From positions 353,470,339-353,534,338 of the forward strand of contig NC_090451.1 in assembly GCF_031143425.1 (NCBI RefSeq): a DNA stretch of 64,000 nt. The letters are read 5' to 3'. The notes under the pieces were generated by a model, which saw nothing but the letters and a program-made list of their open reading frames with translations, was not told the DNA's origin and ran no database searches. The translations under genes and the position numbers were made by a program. This document shows, in pieces, positions 55,081 to 64,000 of the stretch. The DNA comes from Pleurodeles waltl (taxonomy: Eukaryota > Chordata > Amphibia > Caudata > Salamandridae). Positions within the stretch are counted from its first letter, which is position 1; each line of letters begins with the position of its first letter.

Positions 55081-56790
55081 TCATAAAGTAAAGTTACCCT
55101 ACATAATAGCTGTGATAGGGGGATTCTGCAAGAACCACAAGCACCAGCAAAACACTGAAGTCAGATTCCTGGACCTGCGGACCTGAAAACGAAGGGGACC
55201 AAGTCCAAGAGTCGTGATAGTGTCCAGGGGGGGCAGGAGCCCAGAAAACCCCAGTTGAAGGTGCAAAAGGGCTGCATCCGGGTGGAAGAAGCGGAGGATT
55301 CTGCAACAACGAAAAGGGCTAGGAACTTCTCCTTTGGATGGAAGATGTCCCACGGCATACTGGATGTTGCAAAAGTGTTTCCACGCAGAAATACTGCAAA
55401 CAAGCCTTGCTAGCAGGAAGGGTCCCGGTAGAGGTTTTTGGGTGCTGCTGGGGATCAGGAAGGACCAGGATGTCGCCCCTTGGAGGAGGAGACAGAGGGG
55501 GTGCTCAGCAACTCAGAGAGACCCTGCAGAAGCAGGCAGCACCCGCAGAAGTACCGGAGCAGGCACTTAGAAGATCTGTGAACTCAGAATCACAAAAGGA
55601 GGGTCCCACGACGTCGGAGTCCAACTCAGCGGGTTGAGCACTGCAGGACGGAGTGCTGGGGACCCAGGCTAGGCTGTGTACAAATTAATCCTTGGAGAAG
55701 TGCACAGAAGCCGGAGCAGCTGCAAATCACGCAGTACACAGGTTTTCTGTCTGGCGTGGGGAGGCAAGGACTTACCTCCACCAAATTTGGACAGAAGGGC
55801 CACTGGACTGTGGGAGACACTTTGACCCATCTCCAGTGTTCCTGGGACCACGCTCGTCAGGATGAGAGGGGACCCAGAGGACCAGTGATGCAGTCTTTTG
55901 GGGCCTGCCTTAGCAGGGGGAAGATTCGGTCGACCCACAGGAGATTTCTTCTTGGCTTCCAGTGCAGGGTAAAGGCAGACGGCCCTCAGAGCATGCACCA
56001 CCAGGAAACAGTCGAGAAAGCCGGCAGGATGAGGCACTACAATGTTGCTGGTAGTCTTCTTGCTACTTTGTTGCGGTCGATCCTTGGCAGAAGTGGAAGA
56101 GGGAAGTGCAGAAGAACTCTGGTGAGCTCTTGCATTCGTTATCTGAGGAATAGCCCAGAGGAGAGACCCTAAATAGCCAGAAAAGGAGGTTTGGCTACCA
56201 AGAAAGGAGGTTTGGCTACCAAGAGAGGTAAGAACCTATCAGGAGGGTTCTCTGACGTCACTGCTGGCACTAGCCACTCAGAGCAGTCCATTGTGCCCCA
56301 ACACCTCTGAATCCAAGATGGCAGAGGTCTGGGACACACTGGAGGAGCTCTGGGCACCTCCCCTGGGAGGTGCAGGGGAGTGGTCACTCCCCTTTCCTTT
56401 GTCCAGTTTTGCGCCAGAGCAGGGCTGGGGGATCCCTGAACCGGTGTAGACTGGCTTATGCAGAGATGGGCACCTTCAAAGCATTTCCAGAGGCTGGGGG
56501 AGGCTACTCCTCCCCAGCCCTTCACACCTATTTCCAAAGGGAGAGGGTGTAACACCCTCTCACAGAGGAAATCCTTTGTTCTGCCTTCCAGGAGGGCAGA
56601 ATCCTGTCTGAGGGGTTGGCAGCAGCTGCAGTGGAAACCCTGGACAGGCAGTTTGGCAGTACCCGGGTTCTGTGCTAGAGACCCGGGGGATCATGGAATT
56701 GTCCCCCCAATACCAGAATGGTATTGGGGTGACAATTCCATGATCTTAGATATGTTACATGGCCATGTTCGGAGTTACCATTGTGACGCT
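55081..56790 (-). mobile_element. LTR-A, antisense, remaining part (right of DIRS 2)
   Basis: This continues the LTR started at 47465-47979 (antisense block GTAAAGTTACCCTAC, then GATTCTGCAAGAACCACAAG and so on) through the antisense splice donor and TATTTA box to TTGTGACGCT at 56790. There the young Gmr1 element is inserted. ACGCT (56786-56790) should be the 5-bp target duplication, with its partner outside the window. Confidence 0.88.
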
Positions 56791-59700
56791 TGTAGGAGGC
56801 TGGACTGGCTTGTAGTGAGTACCAAGGGGTACTTGCACCTTGCACCAGGCCCAGTTATCCCTTATTAGTGTATAGGGTGTCTAGCAGCTTAGGCTGATAG
56901 ATAATGGTAGCTTAGCAGAGCAGCTTAGGCTGAACTAGGAGACGTGTGAAGCTACCACAGTACCACTTAGTGTCATATGCACAATATCATAAGAAAACAC
57001 AATACACAGTTATACTAAAAATAAAGGTACTTTATTTTTATGACAATATGCCAAAGTATCTTAGAGTGTACCCTCAGTGAGAGGATAGGAAATATACACA
57101 AGATATATATACACAATAGCAAAAATATGCAGTATAGTCTTAGAAAACAGTGCAAACAATGTATAGTTACAATAGGATGCAATGGGGAAACATAGGGATA
57201 GGGGCAACACAAACCATATACTCCAAAAGTGGAATGCGAACCACGAATGGACCCCAAACCTATGTGACCTTGTAGAGGGTCGCTGGGACTATTAGAAAAT
57301 AGTGAGAGTTAGAAAAATAACCCTCCCCAAGACCCTGAAAAGTGAGTGCAAAGTGCACTAAAGTTCCCCTAAGGACAAAAGAGTCGTGTTAGAGGAATAA
57401 TGCAGGAAAGACACAAACCAGCAATGCAACAACTGTGGATTTCCAATCTAGGGTACCTGTGGAACAAGGGGACCAAGTCCAAAAGTCACAAGCAAGTCGG
57501 AGATGGGCAGATGCCCAGGAAATGCCAGCTGCGGGTGCAAAGAAGCTTCGACTGGACAGAAGAAGCTGAGATTTCTGCAGGAACGAAAAGGGCTAGAGAC
57601 TTCCCCTTTGGTGGACGGATCCCTCTCGCCTTGGAGAGTCGTGCAGAAGTGTTTTCCCGCCGGAAGGACGGCAACAAGCCTTGCTACACGCAAATTGTGC
57701 GTTTGGCGTTTTTGGACGCTGCTGGGGCCCAGGAGGGACCAGGAGGTCGCAAATTGGACCTGAAAAGAGAGGGGACGTCGAGCAAGACAAAGAGCCCTCA
57801 CTGAAGCAGGTAGCACCCGGAGAAGTGCCAGAAACAGGCACTACAAGGATGCGTGAAACGGTGCTCGCCGAAGTTGCACCAAGGAGTCCCACGTCGCCGG
57901 AGACCAACTTAGAAAGTCGTGCAATGCAGGTTAGAGTGCCGTGGACCCAGGCTTGGCTGTGCACGAAGGATTTCCGCCGGAAGTGCACAGGGGCCGGAGA
58001 AGCTTGCAAAGTCGCGGTTCCCAGCAATGCAGCCCAGCGAGGTGAGGCAAGGACTTACCTCCACCAAACTTGGGCTGAAGAGTCACTGGACTGTGGGGGT
58101 CACTTGGATGGTGTCGCTGGATTCGAGGGACCTCGCTCGTCGTGCTGAGAGGAGACCCAAGGGACCGGAGATGCAGCTTTTTGGTGCCTGCGGTTGCAGG
58201 GGGACGATTCCGTCGACCCACGGGAGATTTCTTCGGAGCTTCTGGTGCAGAGAGGAGGCAGGCTACCCCCACAGCATGCACAAGCAGGAAAACAGTCGAG
58301 AAGGCGGCAGGATCAGCGTTACAGAGTTGCAGTAGTCGTCTTTGCTACTATGTTGCAGGTTTGCAGGCTTCCAGCGCGGTCAGCGGTCGATTCCTTATCA
58401 GAAGGTGAAGAGTGAGATGCAGAGGAACTCGGCTGAGCTCATGCATTCGTTATCTAAAGTTTCCCCAGAGACAGAGACCCTAAATAGCCAGAAAAGAGGG
58501 TTTGGCTACCTAGGAGAGAGGAAAGGCTACTAACACCTGAAGGAGCCTATCAGCAGGAGTCTCTGACGTCACCTGGTGGCACTGGCCACTCAGAGCAGTC
58601 CAGTGTGCCAGCAGCACCTCTGTTTCCAAGATGGCAGAGGTCTGGAGCACACTGGAGGAGCTCTGGACACCTCCCAGGGGAGGTGCAGGTCAGGGGAGTG
58701 GTCACTCCCCTTTCCTTTGTCCAGTTTCGCGCCAGAGCAGGGGCTAAGGGGTCCCTGAACCGGTGTAGACTGGCTTATGCAGAATTGGGCACATCTGTGC
58801 CCAACAAAGCATTTCCAGAGGCTGGGGGAGGCTACTCCTCCCCTGCCTTCACACCATTTTCCAAAGGGAGAGGGTGTCACACCCTCTCTCAGAGGAAGTT
58901 CTTTGTTCTGCCATCCTGGGCCAGGCCTGGCTGGACCCCAGGAGGGCAGCTGCCTGTCTGAGGGGTTGGCAGCAGCAGCAGCTGCAGAGAAACCCCAGGA
59001 AGGGCAGTCTGGCAGTACCAGGGTCTGTGCTACAGACCACTGGGATCATGGAATTGTACCAACAATGCCAGGATGGCATAGAGGGGGCAATTCCATGATC
59101 ATAGACATGTTACATGGCCATATTCGGAGTTACCATGGTGAAGCTACATATAGGTAGTGACCTATATGTAGTGCACGCGTGTAATGGTGTCCCCGCACTC
59201 ACAAAGTTCAGGGAATTGGCTCTGAACAATGTGGGGGCACCTTGGCTAGTGCCAGGGTGCCCTCACACTAAGTAACTTTGCACCTAACCTTTACCAGGTA
59301 AAGGTTAGACATATAGGTGACTTATAAGTTACTTAAGTGCAGTGTAAAATGGCTGTGAAATAACGTGGACGTTATTTCACTCAGGCTGCAGTGGCAGGCC
59401 TGTGTAAGAATTGTCAGAGCTCCCTATGGGTGGCAAAAGAAATGCTGCAGCCCATAGGGATCTCCTGGAACCCCAATACCCTGGGTACCTCAGTACCATA
59501 TACTAGGGAATTATAAGGGTGTTCCAGTAAGCCAATGTAAATTGGTAAAAATGGTCACTAGCCTGTTAGTGACAATTTGAAAGTAATGAGAGAGCATCAC
59601 CACTGAGGTTCTGGTTAGCAGAGCCTCAGTGAGACAGTTAGGCACCACACAGGGAACATATACATGCACACCTATGAGCACTGGGGCCCTGTGTGACAGG

Positions 59701-59937
59701 GTCCCAGTGACACATACATATAGGCCACAAACCTATGAGCACTGGGGTCCTGACTAGCAGGATCCCAGTGACACATAACAACCATACTGAAAACATGGTG
59801 TTTTCACTATGAGCACTGAGGCCTGGCTATCAGGTTCCCAGTGAGACAGTGAAAACAGTGACAAAACACCCTGACATACACTCACAAACAGGCCAAAAGT
59901 GGGGGTAACAAGGCTAGAAAGAGGCTACCTTCTCACA
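56791..59937 (-). repeat. 3' LTR (LTR-A, 3.15 kb)
   Basis: On minus it begins TGTGAGAAGGTAGCC at 59937 and ends CCAGCCTCCTACA at 56791. It carries TATTTA (about 58480), GTAAGT donor (about 58060) and AATAAA (near 57020), all antisense to the window. The 3' LTR supplies the polyadenylation site of the element. Confidence 0.93.
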
Positions 59938-59955
59938 CAACCCCCCCTCAAACGA
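59938..59955 (-). promoter_or_regulatory. Polypurine tract
   Basis: Minus strand reads GTTTGAGGGGGGGTTG directly before the 3' LTR start. A G-run next to the LTR is the usual plus-strand primer. Confidence 0.75.
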
Positions 59956-59967
59956 AGGACAATAAGG

Positions 59968-62625
59968 CTAACCTTGGCCAGTTGAGACTTTATTGTCTAA
60001 GTGGTGATAAGTAGAGAGTAGCTCTGCAATAGACTGGTTACTCCCTTTATCATCCACTATATGGTTACTTCCCTGTGGGGATGTAAACCACCCTGTTTGA
60101 AGTTTTTTAGCTAAGCAACAATGTGAAGATATATTTTCAGAGTTTCTATCAGTAAGTTTTAGTTTAGAGCAGTGGGAATTGTCCACTGAACCTATTTGTA
60201 GTGATGGAAATGCCAGACAGGGATGCTGTCTCAGAAAAGCCATAGCTGGGCAAAAACTTTGTCCATCTGGCTGGAAGAGAGAACAGGGATGCTGTTTCTC
60301 TTGAGTTGGAGCAGGGCAGGGATGCTGTCCTATGAGCTCCACACTAGGGCAGGGATGCTGTCCTAAGTGTTGTGAGGTAGTGCAGGGTTTCTGCACTAAA
60401 GTTTCTCTGGGAGGGTTGGAGGGATGCTCCATGTTAACTAAAATGGTGCTGTTTTTCTCACCAATGTTAGTTATCCCACAGAGAGGTACTTCCACCTCAG
60501 GGAGTCCAGCTTTGCCAGCTGATGATTCCCTTGGAACAGGTGCCACCCCAGGAGAGGTTTCTCCCACCACAGGAATAGTATCCTGAATGGTAGGGTGGTT
60601 AGGGGATACTGTGATACCCTTTTTACCTGTTGATGGAGAGGGGTCCTGAGTTTTCAGGCCTTCTCTCCTTTGCTTTTTCATTTCACTTGAAATGAGAGGG
60701 AACAATTCCTCAGGGATGCCCAGCATGGCTGCATGGGCATAAAACTCTACATCAGCCCAACCTGAGGCCTCTAGGTCATTACCTAAGAGACAGTCTACAG
60801 GTAAGCTAGGTGATACCACCACCTGCTTAGGGCCAGTAACTCCACCCCAACTAAACTGAATTATAGCTAAGGGAAGAAACTTAGTGGAGTTATGGACATC
60901 AATAATCTTATACTGTTGTCCAATGATGTGTTGTTCAGGAGGCACTAGGTTTTCAGTCACCAAAGTGAAACTGGCACCTGTGTCCCTGTAGGCCAAGGCC
61001 TCAACACCATTTATTGAAACTGTCTGCCTGTACTTATCCATTGTAAGGGGACAAGCAGCCAGTGTGGCAAGGCCAATGCCACTAGGTGTGACAGAAACTG
61101 TCTTGGGACTGATTACATCAGTTTCCACTATGGACCCATAAGTGAACCCAACTACACCCTTTGCTTGACTGTTGCCAGCAGTCCCACCACTAGTACCACT
61201 ACTGCTAGGGGCACTAGAGCTTGATGTATTAGTGGTGGTAGGCTCAGGGGGTTTACCTGGACAGGACTTATCCCCTGGCCTATGGCCTCTGTTTTTACAC
61301 ACAAAGCACCAAGGCTTTTTAATGTGTGCAGGTTGGGAAGAAGAGGAAGAATTTGTTTTATCCCCACCCTCTGAAGAGTGTTTAAGATTTGAAGTGGGAT
61401 CTTTGGTTTTACCCTTATCCCCATGCTTATCTTGAGATTTTTCACCATCTTTCTTCTTATTGCCATCTTTGTCACCCCCTGTATGAACTTTTCTGTTCAC
61501 CCTTGTTCTGACCCATTTGTCTGCCTTCTTTCCCAATTCTTGGGGAGAGGTCAGATCAGAGTCTACCAGGTACTGGTGCAACAAATCAGACACACAATTA
61601 TTAAGTATATGCTCTCTCAGGATTGTGTTATACAGGCTTTCATAATCAGTAACTTTACTGCCATGTAACCACCCCTCCAAGGCCTTCACTGCCTGGTCAA
61701 TGAAATCAACCCAGTCTTGTGAAGACTCCTTTTTGGTCTCTCTGAACTTTATCCTGTACTGTTCAGTGGTTAAGCCATAACCATCCAGGAGTGCATTCTT
61801 AAGAACTGTAAAATTATTGGCATCACTTTCTTTCACAGTAAGGAGTCTATCCCTACCCTTTCCACTAAATGATAGCCATAGGATAGCAGCCCACTGCTTT
61901 TGAGGGACATCCTGTACAGCACAGGCCCTCTCAAGTGCAGCAAACCACTTGTTAATGTCATCCCCCTCCTTATAAGGGGGAACTATCTTGTGCAGATTCC
62001 TGGAATCATACTCTTTTGCAGGATGACTATGGGGAATACTGCTGCTGCCACCATGGGTATCTAAACCCAACTTCTGTCTTTCCCTCTCTATTTCTAAAGA
62101 CTGTCTATCCAAATCCAGCTGTTGCTTCTTGAGCTTCAGTCTGGTTTGTTCCACTCTCAATCTATTGAGCTCCCTTTCTAACAATCTGTCATCAGGGTGG
62201 GTGGGAGGGACATTTCTAGATACAGAGGTATGATGGGAATGAACAGAAGGAGACCTGTCCCTTACAGAGGGCACCCTAACAGCTTGGCTACCAGCATAAT
62301 GTGAGATCACATCATCAGTATGGTGTGATTCAACCTCTGTACCAACTATGCTAGACTGTCTAGTAATGGGCAGGCTGAGAAGTTTCTTTCCTGAACCTTT
62401 TCCTGGGGGAGTCCCTGGATCAGATTGAGAACCATTAGCTACTTTTTCTACAGATTGGGCACTTATGGCCTTATCCTGTACTCTAAGCATATTAATTAAC
62501 AGTTCTAAGGAAGGATTCTTCCCTACACTCAAACCTCTCTCTATGCAGAGACTCCTTGCTCCTTTCCAGCTAAGGTGATCATATGCAAGTTTGGACAGTT
62601 CAACATTTTTTCCTGTGCCAGACAT
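59968..62625 (-). CDS. Gmr1-like Gag-protease protein, intact 885 residues
   Basis: The frame runs unbroken from ATG 62625 to the stop at 59968. In order: N-terminal region (1-60); Ser/His-rich linker; coiled coil (146-188, RLLERELNRLRVEQTRLKLK); capsid with SCAN-like C-terminal part (288-375, TTEQYRIKFRETKKESSQDW ... GWLHGSKVTDYESL); Lys/Asp-rich linker; zinc knuckle of spacing C-x2-C-x4-H-x6-C (440-455, CFVCKNRGHRPGDKSC); aspartic protease with DTGAS (548-552) and LLGNDLEASG (613-622). A C-terminal extension (650-885) has six Q-x-x-C repeats. Gag would build particles and package RNA; the protease would process it. Relatives run on into integrase and RT, but here the frame simply ends. It is probably a recently amplified, non-autonomous copy. 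Confidence 0.92.
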   Translation of the reverse strand: MSGTGKNVELSKLAYDHLSWKGARSLCIERGLSVGKNPSLELLINMLRVQDKAISAQSVEKVANGSQSDPGTPPGKGSGKKLLSLPITRQSSIVGTEVESHHTDDVISHYAGSQAVRVPSVRDRSPSVHSHHTSVSRNVPPTHPDDRLLERELNRLRVEQTRLKLKKQQLDLDRQSLEIERERQKLGLDTHGGSSSIPHSHPAKEYDSRNLHKIVPPYKEGDDINKWFAALERACAVQDVPQKQWAAILWLSFSGKGRDRLLTVKESDANNFTVLKNALLDGYGLTTEQYRIKFRETKKESSQDWVDFIDQAVKALEGWLHGSKVTDYESLYNTILREHILNNCVSDLLHQYLVDSDLTSPQELGKKADKWVRTRVNRKVHTGGDKDGNKKKDGEKSQDKHGDKGKTKDPTSNLKHSSEGGDKTNSSSSSQPAHIKKPWCFVCKNRGHRPGDKSCPGKPPEPTTTNTSSSSAPSSSGTSGGTAGNSQAKGVVGFTYGSIVETDVISPKTVSVTPSGIGLATLAACPLTMDKYRQTVSINGVEALAYRDTGASFTLVTENLVPPEQHIIGQQYKIIDVHNSTKFLPLAIIQFSWGGVTGPKQVVVSPSLPVDCLLGNDLEASGWADVEFYAHAAMLGIPEELFPLISSEMKKQRREGLKTQDPSPSTGKKGITVSPNHPTIQDTIPVVGETSPGVAPVPRESSAGKAGLPEVEVPLCGITNIGEKNSTILVNMEHPSNPPRETLVQKPCTTSQHLGQHPCPSVELIGQHPCPAPTQEKQHPCSLFQPDGQSFCPAMAFLRQHPCLAFPSLQIGSVDNSHCSKLKLTDRNSENISSHCCLAKKLQTGWFTSPQGSNHIVDDKGSNQSIAELLSTYHHLDNKVSTGQG
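60217..60393 (-). repeat. 33-bp tandem repeat encoding 11-residue Q-H-P-C units
   Basis: Six units at an exact 11-residue period: Q at residues 745, 756, 767, 778, 789 and 800, giving QKPC, QHPC, QHPC, QHPC, QSFC, QHPC. In DNA the plus-strand word CAGGGATGCTGT recurs every 33 bp. The older Gmr1 copy at 27226-27540 has nothing like it. Confidence 0.92.
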
Positions 62626-62896
62626 TTTTTAGAGAGAGTTAAAGTGATAGAAAAAGAGAAAAAAGTTTTCAGAACTTTTTGGAAAGACAGAAAAAAACTT
62701 TTTAAACTTTTAAGAACTTTTTGAAAGTTTAGAAGTACTTTTCAGCACTTAGAAAAGAGTGAAAAGAGGAAATGCAAAACTTTTTGGCTATGTGTATATA
62801 CACTGACCTTGTTTTGTATATTTTTCTCTTATGAAAAGTACAATGACAAGAGTGGTAAGTAGTCTCAAAGCACTTATCCCACCACTGCACAACCAA
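62626..62896 (-). promoter_or_regulatory. Gmr1 leader with presumed primer-binding site
   Basis: Directly after the 5' LTR the minus strand reads TTGGTTGTGCAGTGGTGGGA, also present (two changes) at 19054 after the other 5' LTR. TGG near the LTR end fits a tRNA primer-binding site, but I cannot match the tRNA. The rest is A-rich with repeated AAAAAGTT words and ends at the gag ATG. Confidence 0.55.
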
Positions 62897-64000
62897 TGTA
62901 TGAGGCTGGACTGGCTTGTAGTGAGTACCAAGGGGTACTTGCACCTTGCACCAGGCCCAGTTATCCCTTATTAGTGTATAGGGTGTCTAGCAGCTTAGGC
63001 TGATAGATAATGGTAGCTTAGCAGAGCAGCTTAGGCTGAACTAGGAGACGTGTGAAGCTACCACAGTACCACTTAGTGTCATATGCACAATATCATAAGA
63101 AAACACAATACACAGTTATACTAAAAATAAAGGTACTTTATTTTTATGACAATATGCCAAAGTATCTTAGAGTGTACCCTCAGTGAGAGGATAGGAAATA
63201 TACACAAGATATATATACACAATAGCAAAAATATGCAGTATAGTCTTAGAAAACAGTGCAAACAATGTATAGTTACAATAGGATGCAATGGGGAAACATA
63301 GGGATAGGGGCAACACAAACCATATACTCCAAAAGTGGAATGCGAACCACGAATGGACCCCAAACCTATGTGACCTTGTAGAGGGTCGCTGGGACTATTA
63401 GAAAATAGTGAGAGTTAGAAAAATAACCCTCCCCAAGACCCTGAAAAGTGAGTGCAAAGTGCACTAAAGTTCCCCTAAGGACAAAAGAGTCGTGTTAGAG
63501 GAATAATGCAGGAAAGACACAAACCAGCAATGCAACAACTGTGGATTTCCAATCTAGGGTACCTGTGGAACAAGGGGACCAAGTCCAAAAGTCACAAGCA
63601 AGTCGGAGATGGGCAGATGCCCAGGAAATGCCAGCTGCGGGTGCAAAGAAGCTTCGACTGGACAGAAGAAGCTGAGATTTCTGCAGGAACGAAAAGGGCT
63701 AGAGACTTCCCCTTTGGTGGACGGATCCCTCTCGCCTTGGAGAGTCGTGCAGAAGTGTTTTCCCGCCGGAAGGACGGCAACAAGCCTTGCTACACGCAAA
63801 TTGTGCGTTTGGCGTTTTTGGACGCTGCTGGGGCCCAGGAGGGACCAGGAGGTCGCAAATTGGACCTGAAAAGAGAGGGGACGTCGAGCAAGACAAAGAG
63901 CCCTCACTGAAGCAGGTAGCACCCGGAGAAGTGCCAGAAACAGGCACTACAAGGATGCGTGAAACGGTGCTCGCCGAAGTTGCACAAAGGAGTCCCACGT
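62897..64000 (-). repeat. 5' LTR (LTR-A), cut by window end
   Basis: On plus it starts TGTATGAGGCTGG and follows 56791-57894 at an exact offset of 6106 bp. Only the 3' part of the LTR is inside the window, with AATAAA (antisense) near 63128. Confidence 0.93.

Larger units (their letters stand above)
56791..64000 (-). mobile_element. Young Gmr1-like element: LTR, gag-protease, LTR; pol absent
   Basis: From right to left (minus): 5' LTR (62897 onward, cut by the window end), leader, an 885-codon gag-protease frame, a G-rich polypurine tract and the complete 3' LTR (56791-59937). Where the two LTRs overlap (about 1.1 kb) I see only two differences (56795 versus 62901; 57880 versus 63986), so insertion was recent. 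Integrase, RT and RNase H are wholly missing. Downstream of protease only about 260 codons of unfamiliar sequence precede the polypurine tract. It can move only if enzymes are supplied in trans. Confidence 0.93.

Noticed and set aside
57015..57257. An 80-codon frame with hydrophobic residues found in several LTR-A copies (also 18587-18829, 41361-41603, 63121-63363)
   Set aside because: It recurs because the LTR recurs. Reading frame and sequence are not better kept than the surrounding LTR, and it overlaps the polyadenylation region.
57400..57804. Identical 134-codon frames at 57400-57804 and 63506-63910
   Set aside because: They are the same stretch in the two LTRs of one young element, and are antisense to its transcription.
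62860..62896. Naming the tRNA primer of the Gmr1 element
   Set aside because: The sequence after the LTR does not clearly match any tRNA 3' end that I can recall; a tRNA database search would decide.

Overview
The window is a stretch of very large, repeat-swollen vertebrate intron. Its only host-gene sequence I can support is one 97-bp exon at 45104-45200 (+). It has canonical splice sites and encodes the GREGHM / TPAPA segment typical of SLC7A9 (the b(0,+) amino-acid transporter light chain). Almost everything else is transposon. The mixture (DIRS tyrosine-recombinase elements, Gmr1-like Ty3/Gypsy elements with about 3-kb LTRs, Penelope-like elements, PIF/Harbinger elements, hAT and Harbinger MITEs, many solo LTRs) points to a giant-genome salamander, probably a newt-like species. 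That assignment is inference. No bacterial features (operons, RBS, CRISPR) are expected or seen, and I see no tRNA or rRNA gene.

Layout. 1-1711: truncated antisense LTR of family 'LTR-A'. 1712-7646: remains of two PIF/Harbinger elements (Myb-like accessory proteins, a HARBI1-like transposase, 74-bp and 64-bp minisatellites, right terminal repeat at 7646). 7647-24294: a Penelope-like element (PLE, minus strand) split by nested insertions. A DIRS element (8510-20468, minus) sits in its RT gene. That DIRS itself carries a solo LTR of family 'LTR-B' (9144-11641) in its recombinase gene and a 5'-LTR-plus-partial-gag Gmr1 fragment (15989-20160) in its gag. A solo LTR-A (20724-23621), itself holding a palindromic MITE, separates the PLE coding part from its hammerhead-bearing 5' end. 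24295-29384: rearranged LTR-A pieces, then a decayed Gmr1-like gag-PR-IN-RT body. 29385-32081: solo LTR-B with a perfect GGGGC duplication. 32082-36593: degenerate LTR-A and related LTR-C. 36594-38275: unassigned. 38281-44431: solo LTR-A with GATAC duplication, interrupted by another solo LTR-A with CTTAC duplication. 44437-47464: low-repeat host DNA with the slc7a9 exon and a hAT MITE. 47465-56790: antisense LTR-A interrupted by a nearly complete DIRS element (47980-55080) whose gag spacer holds a PLE fragment with an intact-looking hammerhead ribozyme. 56791-64000: a very young Gmr1-like element on the minus strand with near-identical LTRs and an uninterrupted 885-codon gag-protease frame, but no integrase or RT.

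How the parts relate. The Gmr1 copies show a Ty3/Gypsy lineage with a SCAN-like capsid and integrase ahead of RT. The young copy has lost pol and could move only with enzymes from relatives. Nesting order gives a relative chronology: Harbinger and PLE oldest, then DIRS, then solo LTRs, then the intact gag-protease element. The most unusual signals are the intact hammerhead core, the 11-residue Q-H-P-C repeat at the C-terminus of the 885-residue protein, and a host exon almost lost in transposon sequence.
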